Positions 44,425 to 52,952 of a DNA stretch of 64,000 nucleotides are shown here, piece by piece. The position numbers and the translations under genes were made by a program. The stretch is from contig NZ_AZEI01000076.1 of NCBI RefSeq assembly GCF_001436255.1, positions 62,001 through 126,000 on the forward strand. Direction: 5' to 3'. The stretch's first letter is position 1, and the number at the start of each line of letters is the position of its first letter. The notes below the pieces were generated by a model. The model saw only the letters and a list, made by a program, of their open reading frames with translations, was not told where the DNA came from and did not search any database. The DNA comes from Lentilactobacillus rapi DSM 19907 = JCM 15042 (GTDB taxonomy: Bacteria > Bacillota > Bacilli > Lactobacillales > Lactobacillaceae).

Positions 44425-44837
44425 TGGAACTAACACGACATCATATTCGCGAGCTTGCATTTCAAACATTATTCGCGCTTAATACAAATGAACAAACCGA
44501 CTGGAAAGATTTTTATCAAGTCCTGACTGATGGTCAATATGGAGATGAGTACCCAAGCTATCTTCATCAGCTCATCGCAGGCGTTTTAGAGCACAAGTCT
44601 GAAATCGATCAAATGATTGAAAAATATTTGATCTCTGGTTGGTCACTCAATCGGATTGCCCAAACGGACTTGATTATTATTGAAATTGCTTTATATGAAA
44701 TGATGTATGTTGATGATTTACCCGCAAAGGTTTCTATTAACGAAGCGATCGAACTCGCAAAAAAATACAGTGATGACCGTTCTCGTAAATTTGTTAACGG
44801 GATTTTGTCACATGCATTAGAAGAACTGGTAAAATAG
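44424..44837 (+). CDS. nusB: Transcription antitermination factor NusB
   Basis: The 137-residue all-helical protein has RELAFQTLFALNTNE at the start and the typical LPAKVSINEAIELAKKYSDDRSRKFVNGIL segment. It starts at GTG 44424, overlapping the stop of the Asp23 gene by one base, with GGTGAG upstream. A short hairpin with a T run follows. Confidence 0.95.
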   Translation: MELTRHHIRELAFQTLFALNTNEQTDWKDFYQVLTDGQYGDEYPSYLHQLIAGVLEHKSEIDQMIEKYLISGWSLNRIAQTDLIIIEIALYEMMYVDDLPAKVSINEAIELAKKYSDDRSRKFVNGILSHALEELVK

Positions 44838-44867
44838 ATTTACACAACTGTAAGTCTATTTTTTTGT
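44834..44867 (+). terminator. Weak terminator after nusB
   Basis: TAGATTTACA pairs with TGTAAGTCTA, then seven T residues. It overlaps the nusB stop; readthrough into folD is possible. Confidence 0.65.
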
Positions 44868-44910
44868 ACATACGACACTGGATGTTATTAAGAGAGGAAG
44901 AGATTTTTCG

Positions 44911-45777
44911 ATGGCAACGATTATTGATGGTAAGGCACTTGCAAAGAAACTGAACCAACGTACCAGCAAACGGGTAGAAGAATTACAATCGCAGTTTGGG
45001 GTTACCCCAGGGCTTGTCGTCGTCATTGTTGGAAATGATCCGGCAAGTGAACGTTATGTTCGTAATAAGAACCGAACAGCTAAACGATTGGGAATTAATT
45101 CAACCGTCAAACAATTGCCAGCGGATACTTCAGAAGCAGACTTGTTAAAATTGATTGCAAGTTACAATGCGGACCCCGCAGTTCACGGTATTTTAGTTCA
45201 AGATCCACTTCCTGATCAGATTAATGAAAAAGATATCACCCGCGCCATTTTGCCTGAAAAGGATGTCGATGGTTTTCATCCAATCAATGTTGGAAAGTTA
45301 TATTTGAATGATACAACCGAATTTCCAGTTTCTTGCACCCCTAAGGGCATCATGACGATGTTTGATGAATATCATATTTCATTAAAAGGGAAAAATGCAG
45401 TCATGATCGGACGAAGTGCCATTGTCGGCAAGCCAATGGCAGCGTTAATGTTAAATGCCGGTGCCAGTGTATCGATTCTTCACAGGTTTACCAGGGACAT
45501 TACTGAATACACAAAGAACGCAGATATCATTGTCTCAGCTACGGGTCATTTACATACCTTAACGAAAGATGCGGTTAAGGAAGGGGCAGTGGTTATCGAC
45601 GTTGGTCAAAACATTAATGAAGCAGGTCACTTGGTTGGTGATACTGATTATGACGATCTTTTTGATAAGGTAAGTTATATTACCCCAGTCCCAGGTGGTG
45701 TGGGCCCAATGACCATTGCAACCCTCATGCAACAAAGTGTTGATTTAGCAGAATGGAGTAGTCAAAGTGGTAAATGA
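44911..45777 (+). CDS. folD: Methylenetetrahydrofolate dehydrogenase/cyclohydrolase
   Basis: The 288-residue bifunctional enzyme has VGNDPASERYVRNKNRTAK (with the catalytic Lys), GILVQDPLPDQI, KDVDGFHP and the NADP-fold GRSAIVGKP near 165. GAGAGGAAG precedes the ATG. Its end overlaps xseA by 11 bases. Confidence 0.96.
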   Translation: MATIIDGKALAKKLNQRTSKRVEELQSQFGVTPGLVVVIVGNDPASERYVRNKNRTAKRLGINSTVKQLPADTSEADLLKLIASYNADPAVHGILVQDPLPDQINEKDITRAILPEKDVDGFHPINVGKLYLNDTTEFPVSCTPKGIMTMFDEYHISLKGKNAVMIGRSAIVGKPMAALMLNAGASVSILHRFTRDITEYTKNADIIVSATGHLHTLTKDAVKEGAVVIDVGQNINEAGHLVGDTDYDDLFDKVSYITPVPGGVGPMTIATLMQQSVDLAEWSSQSGK

Positions 45778-47134
45778 TTCTGTCACTAGCGATTATTTGA
45801 CCGTTAGTGCCTTAACTAAATATATTAAAAGAAAATTTGACGTTGATCCATACTTATCAAAAGTCTATCTAACGGGTGAAATCTCTAATTTTCGGTTGCG
45901 GCCAAATGCCCATCAATATTTTAGTTTGAAAGATGATCATGCCAAGATTAGCGCCATTATGTTTAAGTCAGCTTTCAATAGAATCAAATTCACGCCTGAA
46001 GAAGGGATGAAGGTGTTGGTGGTTGGTCACATTTCATTATATGAACCAACAGGTAGTTATCAAATTTACGTTGACCGCATGGAACCTGATGGGGTTGGCC
46101 AACTCTACCAAGCTTATGAGCAACTTAAAAAGAAGCTTGCTGATGAAGGATTATTCGATTTACCCAAAAAGCCGTTAACAAAGTTTCCCAAGCGAATTGC
46201 GGTCGTGACTTCTCCCAGTGGTGCAGTGATCCGAGATATTATCACAACCGTTCGCAGGCGTTATCCCATTGCTCAAATCGTTTTGTTTCCGGCGTTGGTT
46301 CAAGGAAATGAAGCCAGTGAGGATATCGTCAACCAAATTCATCGAGTGAACGGTCTCGGCAATTTTGACACGTTGATTGTTGGCCGTGGTGGTGGTTCAA
46401 TCGAAGACCTCTGGCCATTTAACGAAGAAAGGGTTGCCCGCGCAATCGTTGGGAGTCGGATCCCAGTCATTTCCTCTGTCGGACATGAAACGGATACCAC
46501 AATTGCTGATTTAGTTGCCGACGTTAGGGCCGCAACACCAACTGCTGCAGCTGAACTAGCTGTCCCTCGTTTGGATCAGGTCTTAGTGGATTTAAAGACA
46601 ACCCAAAATCGAATCATTAACGCCACTTATCAGATTATCCAGCAAGAGAAATTGCGCTTGAAACGATTACAGCAGTCAACTGTTTTCACCACTCCTCAGA
46701 GAATTTATGAAAGTTTTTCGCAGCGACTGGATTTGCTGGTCCAACATTTGTATAATCAATCAGATAAGATTACAAGCAAACGGAAAGAAAAGTTTGCCGA
46801 TCTGAACATGAGATTACGGCTTGTGGCGCCAACGTACACAATTAAGGAACAACAACAAAAGTTGAGTGCACTTCAGCAACGATTAAAGCAATCCGCAATT
46901 CAAACGATTAAAAATAACCGGCAACAGTATCAGATGCTGGTAGCGTCGCTAGACCATTTAAGCCCACTTAAAATTTTAAGTCGAGGCTATACATTTACAA
47001 CCGATGAAAAAGATCAATTCATTAGTCAGGTTGCCCAACTTAATACAAAAGCAATTAAGGTTCACTTTAGTGATGGTATTGTTGAAGCAACTGTATCGAA
47101 AATAACCAAAAAGGAAGACAATCAAGATGGCTGA
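45767..47134 (+). CDS. xseA: Exodeoxyribonuclease VII large subunit
   Basis: The 455-residue subunit has an N-terminal OB fold (about 10-105, VYLTGEISNFR), the catalytic domain with ARAIVGSRIPVISSVGHETD and DVRAATPTAAAEL, and a long C-terminal coiled coil. It starts with GTG 45767 inside the end of folD and overlaps xseB by eight bases. Confidence 0.95.
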   Translation: MVNDSVTSDYLTVSALTKYIKRKFDVDPYLSKVYLTGEISNFRLRPNAHQYFSLKDDHAKISAIMFKSAFNRIKFTPEEGMKVLVVGHISLYEPTGSYQIYVDRMEPDGVGQLYQAYEQLKKKLADEGLFDLPKKPLTKFPKRIAVVTSPSGAVIRDIITTVRRRYPIAQIVLFPALVQGNEASEDIVNQIHRVNGLGNFDTLIVGRGGGSIEDLWPFNEERVARAIVGSRIPVISSVGHETDTTIADLVADVRAATPTAAAELAVPRLDQVLVDLKTTQNRIINATYQIIQQEKLRLKRLQQSTVFTTPQRIYESFSQRLDLLVQHLYNQSDKITSKRKEKFADLNMRLRLVAPTYTIKEQQQKLSALQQRLKQSAIQTIKNNRQQYQMLVASLDHLSPLKILSRGYTFTTDEKDQFISQVAQLNTKAIKVHFSDGIVEATVSKITKKEDNQDG

Positions 47135-47402
47135 TAAACCAGAACAGAATCAAACATTTGAACAAAAAATGGATCAGTTGGAAACCATTGTCAATCAGTT
47201 GGAACAGGGCAATGTTTCCCTTGAAGATTCGATGGAAAAGTTTAAAACTGGCATTAAATTAAGCGAACAACTCCAGGACACTTTAAGCAAGGCTGAACAC
47301 ACCATGGCTAAAATGATGGATAAAGATGGTAATGAAGTTTCCTTCGAAAGTCCAGACGACGCTGATAATCAAAAAGGTGATAGTAATGGCAACCAAGCTT
47401 AA
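47127..47402 (+). CDS. xseB: Exodeoxyribonuclease VII small subunit
   Basis: The 91-residue helical protein has the family core QKMDQLETIVNQLEQGNVSLEDSMEKFKTGIKL. It overlaps xseA at its start and the next gene, ispA, by 17 bases at its end, a tightly coupled run. Confidence 0.95.
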   Translation: MADKPEQNQTFEQKMDQLETIVNQLEQGNVSLEDSMEKFKTGIKLSEQLQDTLSKAEHTMAKMMDKDGNEVSFESPDDADNQKGDSNGNQA

Positions 47403-48279
47403 CGTATTCCAATCTGAGTGGCTTCCAAAAATTAATCGTTTTCTTGAAACTCAAATTCCAGCTGATACCGATGAAGAAACCCTCGCAGAAGCAATGAGCT
47501 ATTCGGTTAACGCCGGTGGCAAACGGTTGCGACCGCTTTTTACGCTGGCGGTGCTATCCATTTTCGACAAGCCCATCACACAAGACGTCTTAAAAGCCGT
47601 TTGTGCATTGGAATTAATGCATTCCTACTCATTAATTCATGATGACCTGCCTGCAATGGACAATGATGATCTTCGGCGAGGCAAAGCAACCAATCACGTT
47701 GTCTATGGAGCAGGGATGGCCACACTTGCTGGCGATGGCTTACAAGCACTGGCTTTTCAATGGTTGGTTGATAATCAGTTGCCTGCAGAAGTTCATTCTG
47801 AGTTGACGCTTGAACTTGCCAAGGCGGCTGGCCCTGAAGGAATGGTTTCTGGTCAAGCTGACGATATTCATTTTGAAGGGACCAGACTATCACTGGCGGG
47901 ACTTCAGAAATTAGATAAGCATAAAACGGGTGCGTTGATTCGATACGCGATCAACGCTGGGCTAATCATTGGTGGCATTTCCCCCGACGATCGTTCTGAT
48001 CTTTTGGCGTTCGCTGAATCATACGGGGCCGCCTTCCAAATTTACGATGATATTTTGGATGTCGTGGGCACCGAACAGCAAATTGGCAAGCCTGTTCATC
48101 AGGATGCCAGCAAAAATACTTATCCTAATCTTTTGGGGTTGGCTGGCGCAAGGGCGGCGCTTAACCAAACGGTCAAAGATGCCCGTCAATCACTGACCAT
48201 TGCCAGTCAAAAATTAGGAGTCGACACGACTCTTTTGGCTGAATTTTGTAACTATTTTGAACTTAAGGACGAACAGTAA
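47386..48279 (+). CDS. ispA: Polyprenyl diphosphate synthase (farnesyl diphosphate synthase type)
   Basis: A class I prenyltransferase, 297 residues, with the first Asp-rich motif HDDLPAMDNDD and the second in QIYDDILDVVG. ATG 47386 follows AAGGTGATA and overlaps the end of xseB; the upstream in-frame extension lies within xseB and has no ribosome-binding site. In Bacillus dxs sits between this gene and tlyA; here dxs is absent, consistent with the mevalonate pathway of lactobacilli. Confidence 0.94.
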   Translation: MATKLNVFQSEWLPKINRFLETQIPADTDEETLAEAMSYSVNAGGKRLRPLFTLAVLSIFDKPITQDVLKAVCALELMHSYSLIHDDLPAMDNDDLRRGKATNHVVYGAGMATLAGDGLQALAFQWLVDNQLPAEVHSELTLELAKAAGPEGMVSGQADDIHFEGTRLSLAGLQKLDKHKTGALIRYAINAGLIIGGISPDDRSDLLAFAESYGAAFQIYDDILDVVGTEQQIGKPVHQDASKNTYPNLLGLAGARAALNQTVKDARQSLTIASQKLGVDTTLLAEFCNYFELKDEQ

Positions 48280-49091
48280 TGGAAAAACAACGAGTGGATG
48301 TTTTATTGGTAACACAAGGGTTATTTGATACCCGAGAAAAAGCCAAACGGGCAGTCATGGCTGGCGAAATTCTTGGTGACAATGAAGAACGGTTGGATAA
48401 ACCGGGAACAAAAATTCCAGTTGATACTGAGTTACATTTAAAGGGTAAACCAATGCCTTATGTGAGTCGGGGTGGTTTGAAGCTGGCGAAAGCCTTGGAT
48501 GTTTTCAACATTGATGTCAAGGGTTTGACCGTTCTGGATATTGGGTCTTCAACTGGTGGATTTACTGATGTGATGCTCCAGAATGGGGCTAAACTCAGCT
48601 ATGCATTAGACGTTGGCAGTAATCAGTTGGTCTGGAAGCTGCGGGAAGACCCTCGCGTTGTTGTAATGGAGCACACAAACTTTCGTTACAGTAAACCGGC
48701 CGATTTTACCCATGGCCAGCCCCAGTTTGCTTCAATCGACGTTTCTTTCATTTCACTAGAGTTAATTCTCCCAGTCTTAAAAACGATTCTGGTCCCAAAC
48801 GGTCAAGTCGTTGCGCTTATTAAACCTCAGTTTGAGGCTGGTAAAAGTAACGTTGGCAAGCATGGAATTGTCCGTGACCCAGCTGTCCATAAAATGGTCC
48901 TGGAAAAGATCCTTAACTTTGCAGTTGCCACAGGCTACTCGGTCGAACATTTGGACTTTTCACCAATTAAGGGTGGCGCTGGTAATATTGAATTTTTAGT
49001 CGCACTAAGATCTGTCGAAAATCCCATCATGGCGGATAATGTTTCAATTGAAAAAGTGATTGAAAACGCTTATTCTGAATTAAAGGGATAA
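48279..49091 (+). CDS. tlyA: TlyA family rRNA 2'-O-methyltransferase
   Basis: The 270-residue protein has an N-terminal S4 RNA-binding domain (RVDVLLVTQGLFDTREKAKRAVMAGEI) and a FtsJ-like methyltransferase with LDIGSSTGGFTDVML near 85. TlyA methylates 16S and/or 23S rRNA; lactobacillus targets are unconfirmed. It begins at the last base of ispA's stop codon and ends near argR. Confidence 0.93.
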   Translation: MEKQRVDVLLVTQGLFDTREKAKRAVMAGEILGDNEERLDKPGTKIPVDTELHLKGKPMPYVSRGGLKLAKALDVFNIDVKGLTVLDIGSSTGGFTDVMLQNGAKLSYALDVGSNQLVWKLREDPRVVVMEHTNFRYSKPADFTHGQPQFASIDVSFISLELILPVLKTILVPNGQVVALIKPQFEAGKSNVGKHGIVRDPAVHKMVLEKILNFAVATGYSVEHLDFSPIKGGAGNIEFLVALRSVENPIMADNVSIEKVIENAYSELKG

Positions 49092-49129
49092 AAATCCATC
49101 CCTTTAACAGATTTTCCGGGGGTGAAGGT

Positions 49130-49588
49130 ATGCGCAAAAAAGAACGTCAAAGATTAATTAAACAGTTATTAACAAGCAATAATATTCAGCGGCAGGAAGA
49201 TTTTGTCACCTTGCTGGAAAAGCAGGGCGTCAAAGTGACCCAAGCAACAGTGTCCCGGGACATTAAAGATATGCAGTTGGTAAAGGTTCCCTCAGTGACT
49301 GGCGGATATCGATACAGCCTGCCAACTCAAAAGAATATTGATACTGAGAAAAAATTAGTTCAAACAATCCGGGATTCATTTGTTTCAGTCGATTCCCAGG
49401 ACAAGTTTGTCTTTTTAAAGGTCCTACCCGGTAGTGGACCAATTATTTCCAGCCTGATGTACCAAATGAACTACAGTGAGATTTTTGGAACAATTGGTGA
49501 TGATAATACTGTTCTTATTATTTGCAAGACAGAAGCGGATACGCTCAGTTTCCGTAATCAAATTAACAATATGCTCAGTACCGAATAA
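49130..49588 (+). CDS. argR: Arginine repressor ArgR/AhrC
   Basis: The 152-residue regulator has an N-terminal winged helix with VTQATVSRDIKDMQLVKVP and a C-terminal arginine-binding, trimerisation domain (KVLPGSGPIISSLMY...FGTIGDDNTVLIIC). In this position of the nusB-recN run it is the usual argR. GGGGGTGAAGGT precedes the ATG. Confidence 0.95.
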   Translation: MRKKERQRLIKQLLTSNNIQRQEDFVTLLEKQGVKVTQATVSRDIKDMQLVKVPSVTGGYRYSLPTQKNIDTEKKLVQTIRDSFVSVDSQDKFVFLKVLPGSGPIISSLMYQMNYSEIFGTIGDDNTVLIICKTEADTLSFRNQINNMLSTE

Positions 49589-49610
49589 CAATCATTGAAA
49601 GGGTTAATTT

Positions 49611-51308
49611 ATGTTACTTGAACTATCAATTACTGATTTTGCGATCATTGAACATTTAGACATTGAATTTCAAGCAGGCATGACGGTGTTAACTGGCGAG
49701 ACCGGTGCCGGCAAATCGATTATTATTGATGCGGTCGGGCTACTGGTTGGTGGCCGTGGTTCCCACGATTTGATTCGAACCGGCGCGAAAAAGTCGGTCA
49801 TTCAGGGTAACTTCATCCTCCATAATGACAATCCTACATATGCTGTTTTAGATGACCTTGGGATTGATCACAGCGATGGTAACGTGATTATTGAACGCGA
49901 AATTTTTGCAAACGCGCGCAATAGTTGTCGGGTTAATGGGATTATGGTCAATATTGCATCTTTGAAACGAATTGGCGAAACCATTGTCGACATTCAAGGA
50001 CAAAATGAACACCAGGAACTAATGAAGCCGGAACGGCATATTCAATTACTGGACGATTTTGCAGAAGACGAATTGCAACCAATTTTAAGTTCTTATCAAG
50101 AAAAGTACGACAAATTCATCAAGCTTCGGGCGCTCAACGAGAAAAAGCATCAAAATGAAAAACAGTGGGCCCAACGGGTGGATATGCTGAAATTCCAAAT
50201 TAAAGAGATTGAGGCCGCTGACTTACATGAAAATGAAGATACCGAGCTAACGGCTGAACGTGATCATCTCAACAATTTTCAAAAAATTCATGATTCCTTA
50301 CTGAGCAGCTATGAAGGAATCAACGGTGACGATTCGGGACCTTTGGATTCAATTGGATCAGCAATGAGTTCAATGCAAGAAATTGAAGACTTAGATCCAG
50401 ACTACAAGCAAATTTCTGACAATTTATCCGGGGCGTTTTTTACACTTCAAGATGTTGCCAGTCAAATTTCTGATCAGTTGAGCAGCTTAGAGTTTGATCA
50501 GGATCGACTTGATCAAGTTGAACAACGGTTAAATACGATTTATCAGTTGAAACATAAGTATGGTGATTCTGTCGACCAAATTCTGAAATATCTCAAAAAA
50601 ATTCAAAAAGAATTAGCGGATATGTCTGGAACGGTCAGTGAAGATCAAGATCTTGACGAGCAATTAACCACGATCAAAGCATCCCTGATCAAAGATGCCA
50701 AAAAAATCAGTGATATCCGGCGCAAATCTGCTAAGGAATTGGAAAATGCGGTCCATCACCAATTAGCGGATTTATACATGGATAAGGCTGTTTTTGAAGT
50801 AAACATCAAGCAAAATACCGCACTTAACCGACTGGGTGCTGACCGGGTTGAATTTTATATTCAAACCAATCCGGGAGAAAAAATGTTACCCCTGGTTAAA
50901 TCAGCTTCTGGTGGGGAACTGTCTCGTATTATGTTGGCATTAAAAACGATGTTTGCAAGGGCTGCCGGGGTCACTTCGATCATTTTTGATGAGGTGGATA
51001 CAGGTGTCTCCGGTCGGGTCGCTCAGGCAATTGGTAATAAAATCTATACGATTTCAACCAAGTCTCAGGTGTTATGTATTACGCATCTCCCACAAGTTGC
51101 CGCAATGAGTGATCATCACTATTTCATTGAAAAAAAAGTAACGGACAACCGAACCACTACGACGATTACCGAACTGACTGCCAAGCAGAGTGTGAAGGAA
51201 ATTTCCCGAATGTTGGCCGGAACTGCTGTCACCAAATTAACTAAGGAGCATGCTCAAGAACTCCTGAATCTCGCGGACGAGGAAAAGGTTAAAATTAGTC
51301 AGGATTAA
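49611..51308 (+). CDS. recN: DNA repair protein RecN
   Basis: A 565-residue SMC-like ATPase for double-strand break repair. Walker A TGETGAGKS is near residue 30-38, QGQNEHQEL near 131, the coiled-coil arms flank residue 310, ASGGELSRIMLALK forms the signature motif and IIFDEVDTGVSG the Walker B. Follows argR by 22 bases. The hairpin after it has its T run on the other strand. Confidence 0.96.
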   Translation: MLLELSITDFAIIEHLDIEFQAGMTVLTGETGAGKSIIIDAVGLLVGGRGSHDLIRTGAKKSVIQGNFILHNDNPTYAVLDDLGIDHSDGNVIIEREIFANARNSCRVNGIMVNIASLKRIGETIVDIQGQNEHQELMKPERHIQLLDDFAEDELQPILSSYQEKYDKFIKLRALNEKKHQNEKQWAQRVDMLKFQIKEIEAADLHENEDTELTAERDHLNNFQKIHDSLLSSYEGINGDDSGPLDSIGSAMSSMQEIEDLDPDYKQISDNLSGAFFTLQDVASQISDQLSSLEFDQDRLDQVEQRLNTIYQLKHKYGDSVDQILKYLKKIQKELADMSGTVSEDQDLDEQLTTIKASLIKDAKKISDIRRKSAKELENAVHHQLADLYMDKAVFEVNIKQNTALNRLGADRVEFYIQTNPGEKMLPLVKSASGGELSRIMLALKTMFARAAGVTSIIFDEVDTGVSGRVAQAIGNKIYTISTKSQVLCITHLPQVAAMSDHHYFIEKKVTDNRTTTTITELTAKQSVKEISRMLAGTAVTKLTKEHAQELLNLADEEKVKISQD

Positions 51309-51330
51309 ACTTTGCTGTTTTGGAGATTGA

Positions 51331-51363
51331 AAAGGAGCGACCACATTTAATTGGCCGCTCCTA
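51331..51363 (-). terminator. Terminator of the YolD-like gene
   Basis: On the minus strand AGGAGCGGCCAA pairs with TGTGGTCGCTCCT and is followed by TTTTC. It lies 24 bases beyond the YolD-like stop; the T run is lacking on the plus strand, so recN would stop less efficiently here. Confidence 0.7.
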
Positions 51364-51387
51364 ATGTTACGTGCTTGAGATTGTCAT

Positions 51388-51693
51388 TTAAAACTTTTTG
51401 ATTGCTTGGATTTCATTGATCGAGAAAATTCGCGTAAAGTGATTGTCAGCAGATGTAATTAAAAAGCGACGATCACTAATCTTTGAAAGATAGCCAGCTG
51501 AATCGGGCGTATGATCGTTAAATTGGACGATAATTGGGAACTTTTGACTTAAAGCTTTATCAATGTAGACGTCTAATTGAAAGGTTGGCATTTGTTTGAC
51601 CTGGGTATTGTCTGTCACCAGATCAAAGAAACGGTTGTAATTGTCTTTAACAGATTTAGTGATTTCCGATAAATAGGATTGTTTGTTTTGCAT
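51388..51693 (-). CDS. Small YolD-like protein under a LexA box
   Basis: The 101-residue protein has a helical N-terminus and, at about 40-98, VYIDKALSQKFPIIVQFNDH followed by AGYLSKISDRRFLITSAD and ending FSINEIQAIKKF. This pattern resembles the C-terminal half of YolD-like proteins, which are often SOS-induced companions of Y-family polymerases. The usual N-terminal DRGMxKW part is missing. ATG 51693 follows GGGGTGAAC. Its promoter carries an SOS box (separate entry). No polymerase gene is adjacent; recN is next to it in the convergent direction. Family assignment is moderate. Confidence 0.6.
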   Translation of the reverse strand: MQNKQSYLSEITKSVKDNYNRFFDLVTDNTQVKQMPTFQLDVYIDKALSQKFPIIVQFNDHTPDSAGYLSKISDRRFLITSADNHFTRIFSINEIQAIKKF

Positions 51694-51723
51694 TTTGTTC
51701 ACCCCGAACGTTTGTTTGTAGTT

Positions 51724-51757
51724 TCATTATACGAACAACTGTTCGAAATTGCAAGAC
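51724..51757 (-). promoter_or_regulatory. Promoter with LexA (SOS) box, YolD-like gene
   Basis: On the minus strand TTGCAA is at the -35 position and TATAAT (complement of ATTATA near 51726-51731) at -10, with a 17-base spacer that contains CGAACAGTTGTTCG, the reverse of plus-strand 51732-51745. This 14-base perfect palindrome matches the Gram-positive LexA consensus CGAAC-N4-GTTCG, and its placement between -35 and -10 would block RNA polymerase. Expression should rise with DNA damage. A second, weaker half-match lies at 51705-51718. Confidence 0.82.
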
Positions 51758-51866
51758 CAAATTTAAAATATGCAATAGAATCAGATTAACCGGTAATAAT
51801 ACTTGTCAAATCAAGGAAAAAGGGCGATAATTATCGGTACTATAAATAATTGAAGGGATTTTTTCA

Positions 51867-52481
51867 ATGGCTAAAAGAGGAATGTTGATTGTTTTGTCAG
51901 GTCCATCAGGAGTTGGTAAGGGAACAGTCAGAAAAGCGCTGTTTGAAGAACCAGATGTCGATTTTGAATACTCAACATCGATGACGACCAGGGAGCCCCG
52001 CCCTGGTGAAAAGAATGGTGTCGACTATTATTTTGTTTCGAAAGAACAGTTTGAGAAGAACATTCAAGATGGTGAGATGCTTGAATACGCAAAATACGTT
52101 GACAATTACTACGGAACGCCATTAAAATATGTTAATGAAACGTTGAATTCCGGTAAAGATGTCTTTTTGGAGATTGAAGTGAATGGTGCCATGCAGGTTC
52201 GGGCTAATTGTCCTGATGCCGTATTTGTGTTCTTAACCCCACCAGACCTGATGGAATTAAAGCACCGGTTAATTGGTCGAGGGACTGACGAAATGGATGT
52301 GATCAACCGCCGAATTAAAAAGGCCGTTGGTGAAATCAGCATGATGCGAAATTATGATTATGCGGTTTTGAATGACAAAGTTCCTTATGCCGTTGATCGA
52401 ATTAAATCAATTATTAGAAGTGAACGATTAAAAGTTGCTCGGGTGATGCCCGATTATGAATCAATGTTAGGAGAAGATTAA
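51867..52481 (+). CDS. gmk: Guanylate kinase
   Basis: Converts GMP to GDP with ATP. The 204-residue protein has P-loop GPSGVGKGT at residues 11-19, [15 protein letters not shown] and [14 protein letters not shown] precedes the ATG. It heads the gmk-rpoZ pair; coaBC then follows after a separate promoter. Confidence 0.96.
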   Translation: MAKRGMLIVLSGPSGVGKGTVRKALFEEPDVDFEYSTSMTTREPRPGEKNGVDYYFVSKEQFEKNIQDGEMLEYAKYVDNYYGTPLKYVNETLNSGKDVFLEIEVNGAMQVRANCPDAVFVFLTPPDLMELKHRLIGRGTDEMDVINRRIKKAVGEISMMRNYDYAVLNDKVPYAVDRIKSIIRSERLKVARVMPDYESMLGED

Positions 52482-52483
52482 TT

Positions 52484-52696
52484 ATGTTACTTTACCCATC
52501 AGTTGATAAGTTGTTGGATCAAATTGATTCGCGTTATTCTTTGATTATGCTTGCCAGCAAACGTGCCCATGAATTGGACGCAGGCGCCAAACCATTATTA
52601 GACAGTTATAAATCACAAAAGTCCGATGGTAAGGCATTAGAAGAAATTGCTGCCGGTGTGCTAAAAATTGATCCAAAAGAAAAAGATTTTAACTAA
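52484..52696 (+). CDS. rpoZ: RNA polymerase omega subunit
   Basis: The 70-residue protein has the omega signature [17 protein letters not shown] (with MLASKRA) and begins [14 protein letters not shown]. It follows gmk by two bases, sharing its transcript, as in most Firmicutes. Confidence 0.93.
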   Translation: MLLYPSVDKLLDQIDSRYSLIMLASKRAHELDAGAKPLLDSYKSQKSDGKALEEIAAGVLKIDPKEKDFN

Positions 52697-52746
52697 TTAA
52701 GTTTAAGTAGGCGAAACTGGGATAAGGAGACTTGATTCCAGAATTT

Positions 52747-52799
52747 AGCGAAGAAGGACAATCATTTCCGGATCTTGGAATGGTTGTCCTTCTTCGTTA
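52747..52799. repeat. Long inverted repeat without a T run
   Basis: GCGAAGAAGGACAATCATT pairs with AATGGTTGTCCTTCTTCG (about 20 base pairs, with a few G-U pairs), loop about 9 bases. Neither strand has a clear T tract after it, so it is not a standard intrinsic terminator, though transcript end processing is possible. Confidence 0.6.
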
Positions 52800-52891
52800 A
52801 ATAATTAAGATCAGCAGACTTTAAGAACAGGCCATCCTTTGACATTGCGCTTTGTTATTGGCATAGAGTTCTTGGATCGAAAGAGATTATT

Positions 52892-52920
52892 TTAATTACC
52901 AAGAAAATGTTTGGTACAAT
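52892..52920 (+). promoter_or_regulatory. Candidate sigma-A promoter of coaBC-priA operon
   Basis: TACAAT (52915-52920) preceded by TTAATT (52892-52897) with a 17-base spacer. A start near 52927 would rule out the in-frame TTG at 52926 as a translation start and favour TTG 52953. Confidence 0.55.
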
Positions 52921-52952
52921 AAAGATTGAATAATGAAATGGCGGTGAATCGA

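Larger units (their letters stand above)
52697..52952 (+). other. Intergenic region with two hairpins and coaBC promoter
   Basis: Holds two inverted repeats and the coaBC promoter but no gene. ACTGGGATAA...TTGATTCCAG (52714-52742) is a degenerate relative of the GCTGG terminator family. A long, nearly perfect hairpin (52747-52799) follows. Confidence 0.5.
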
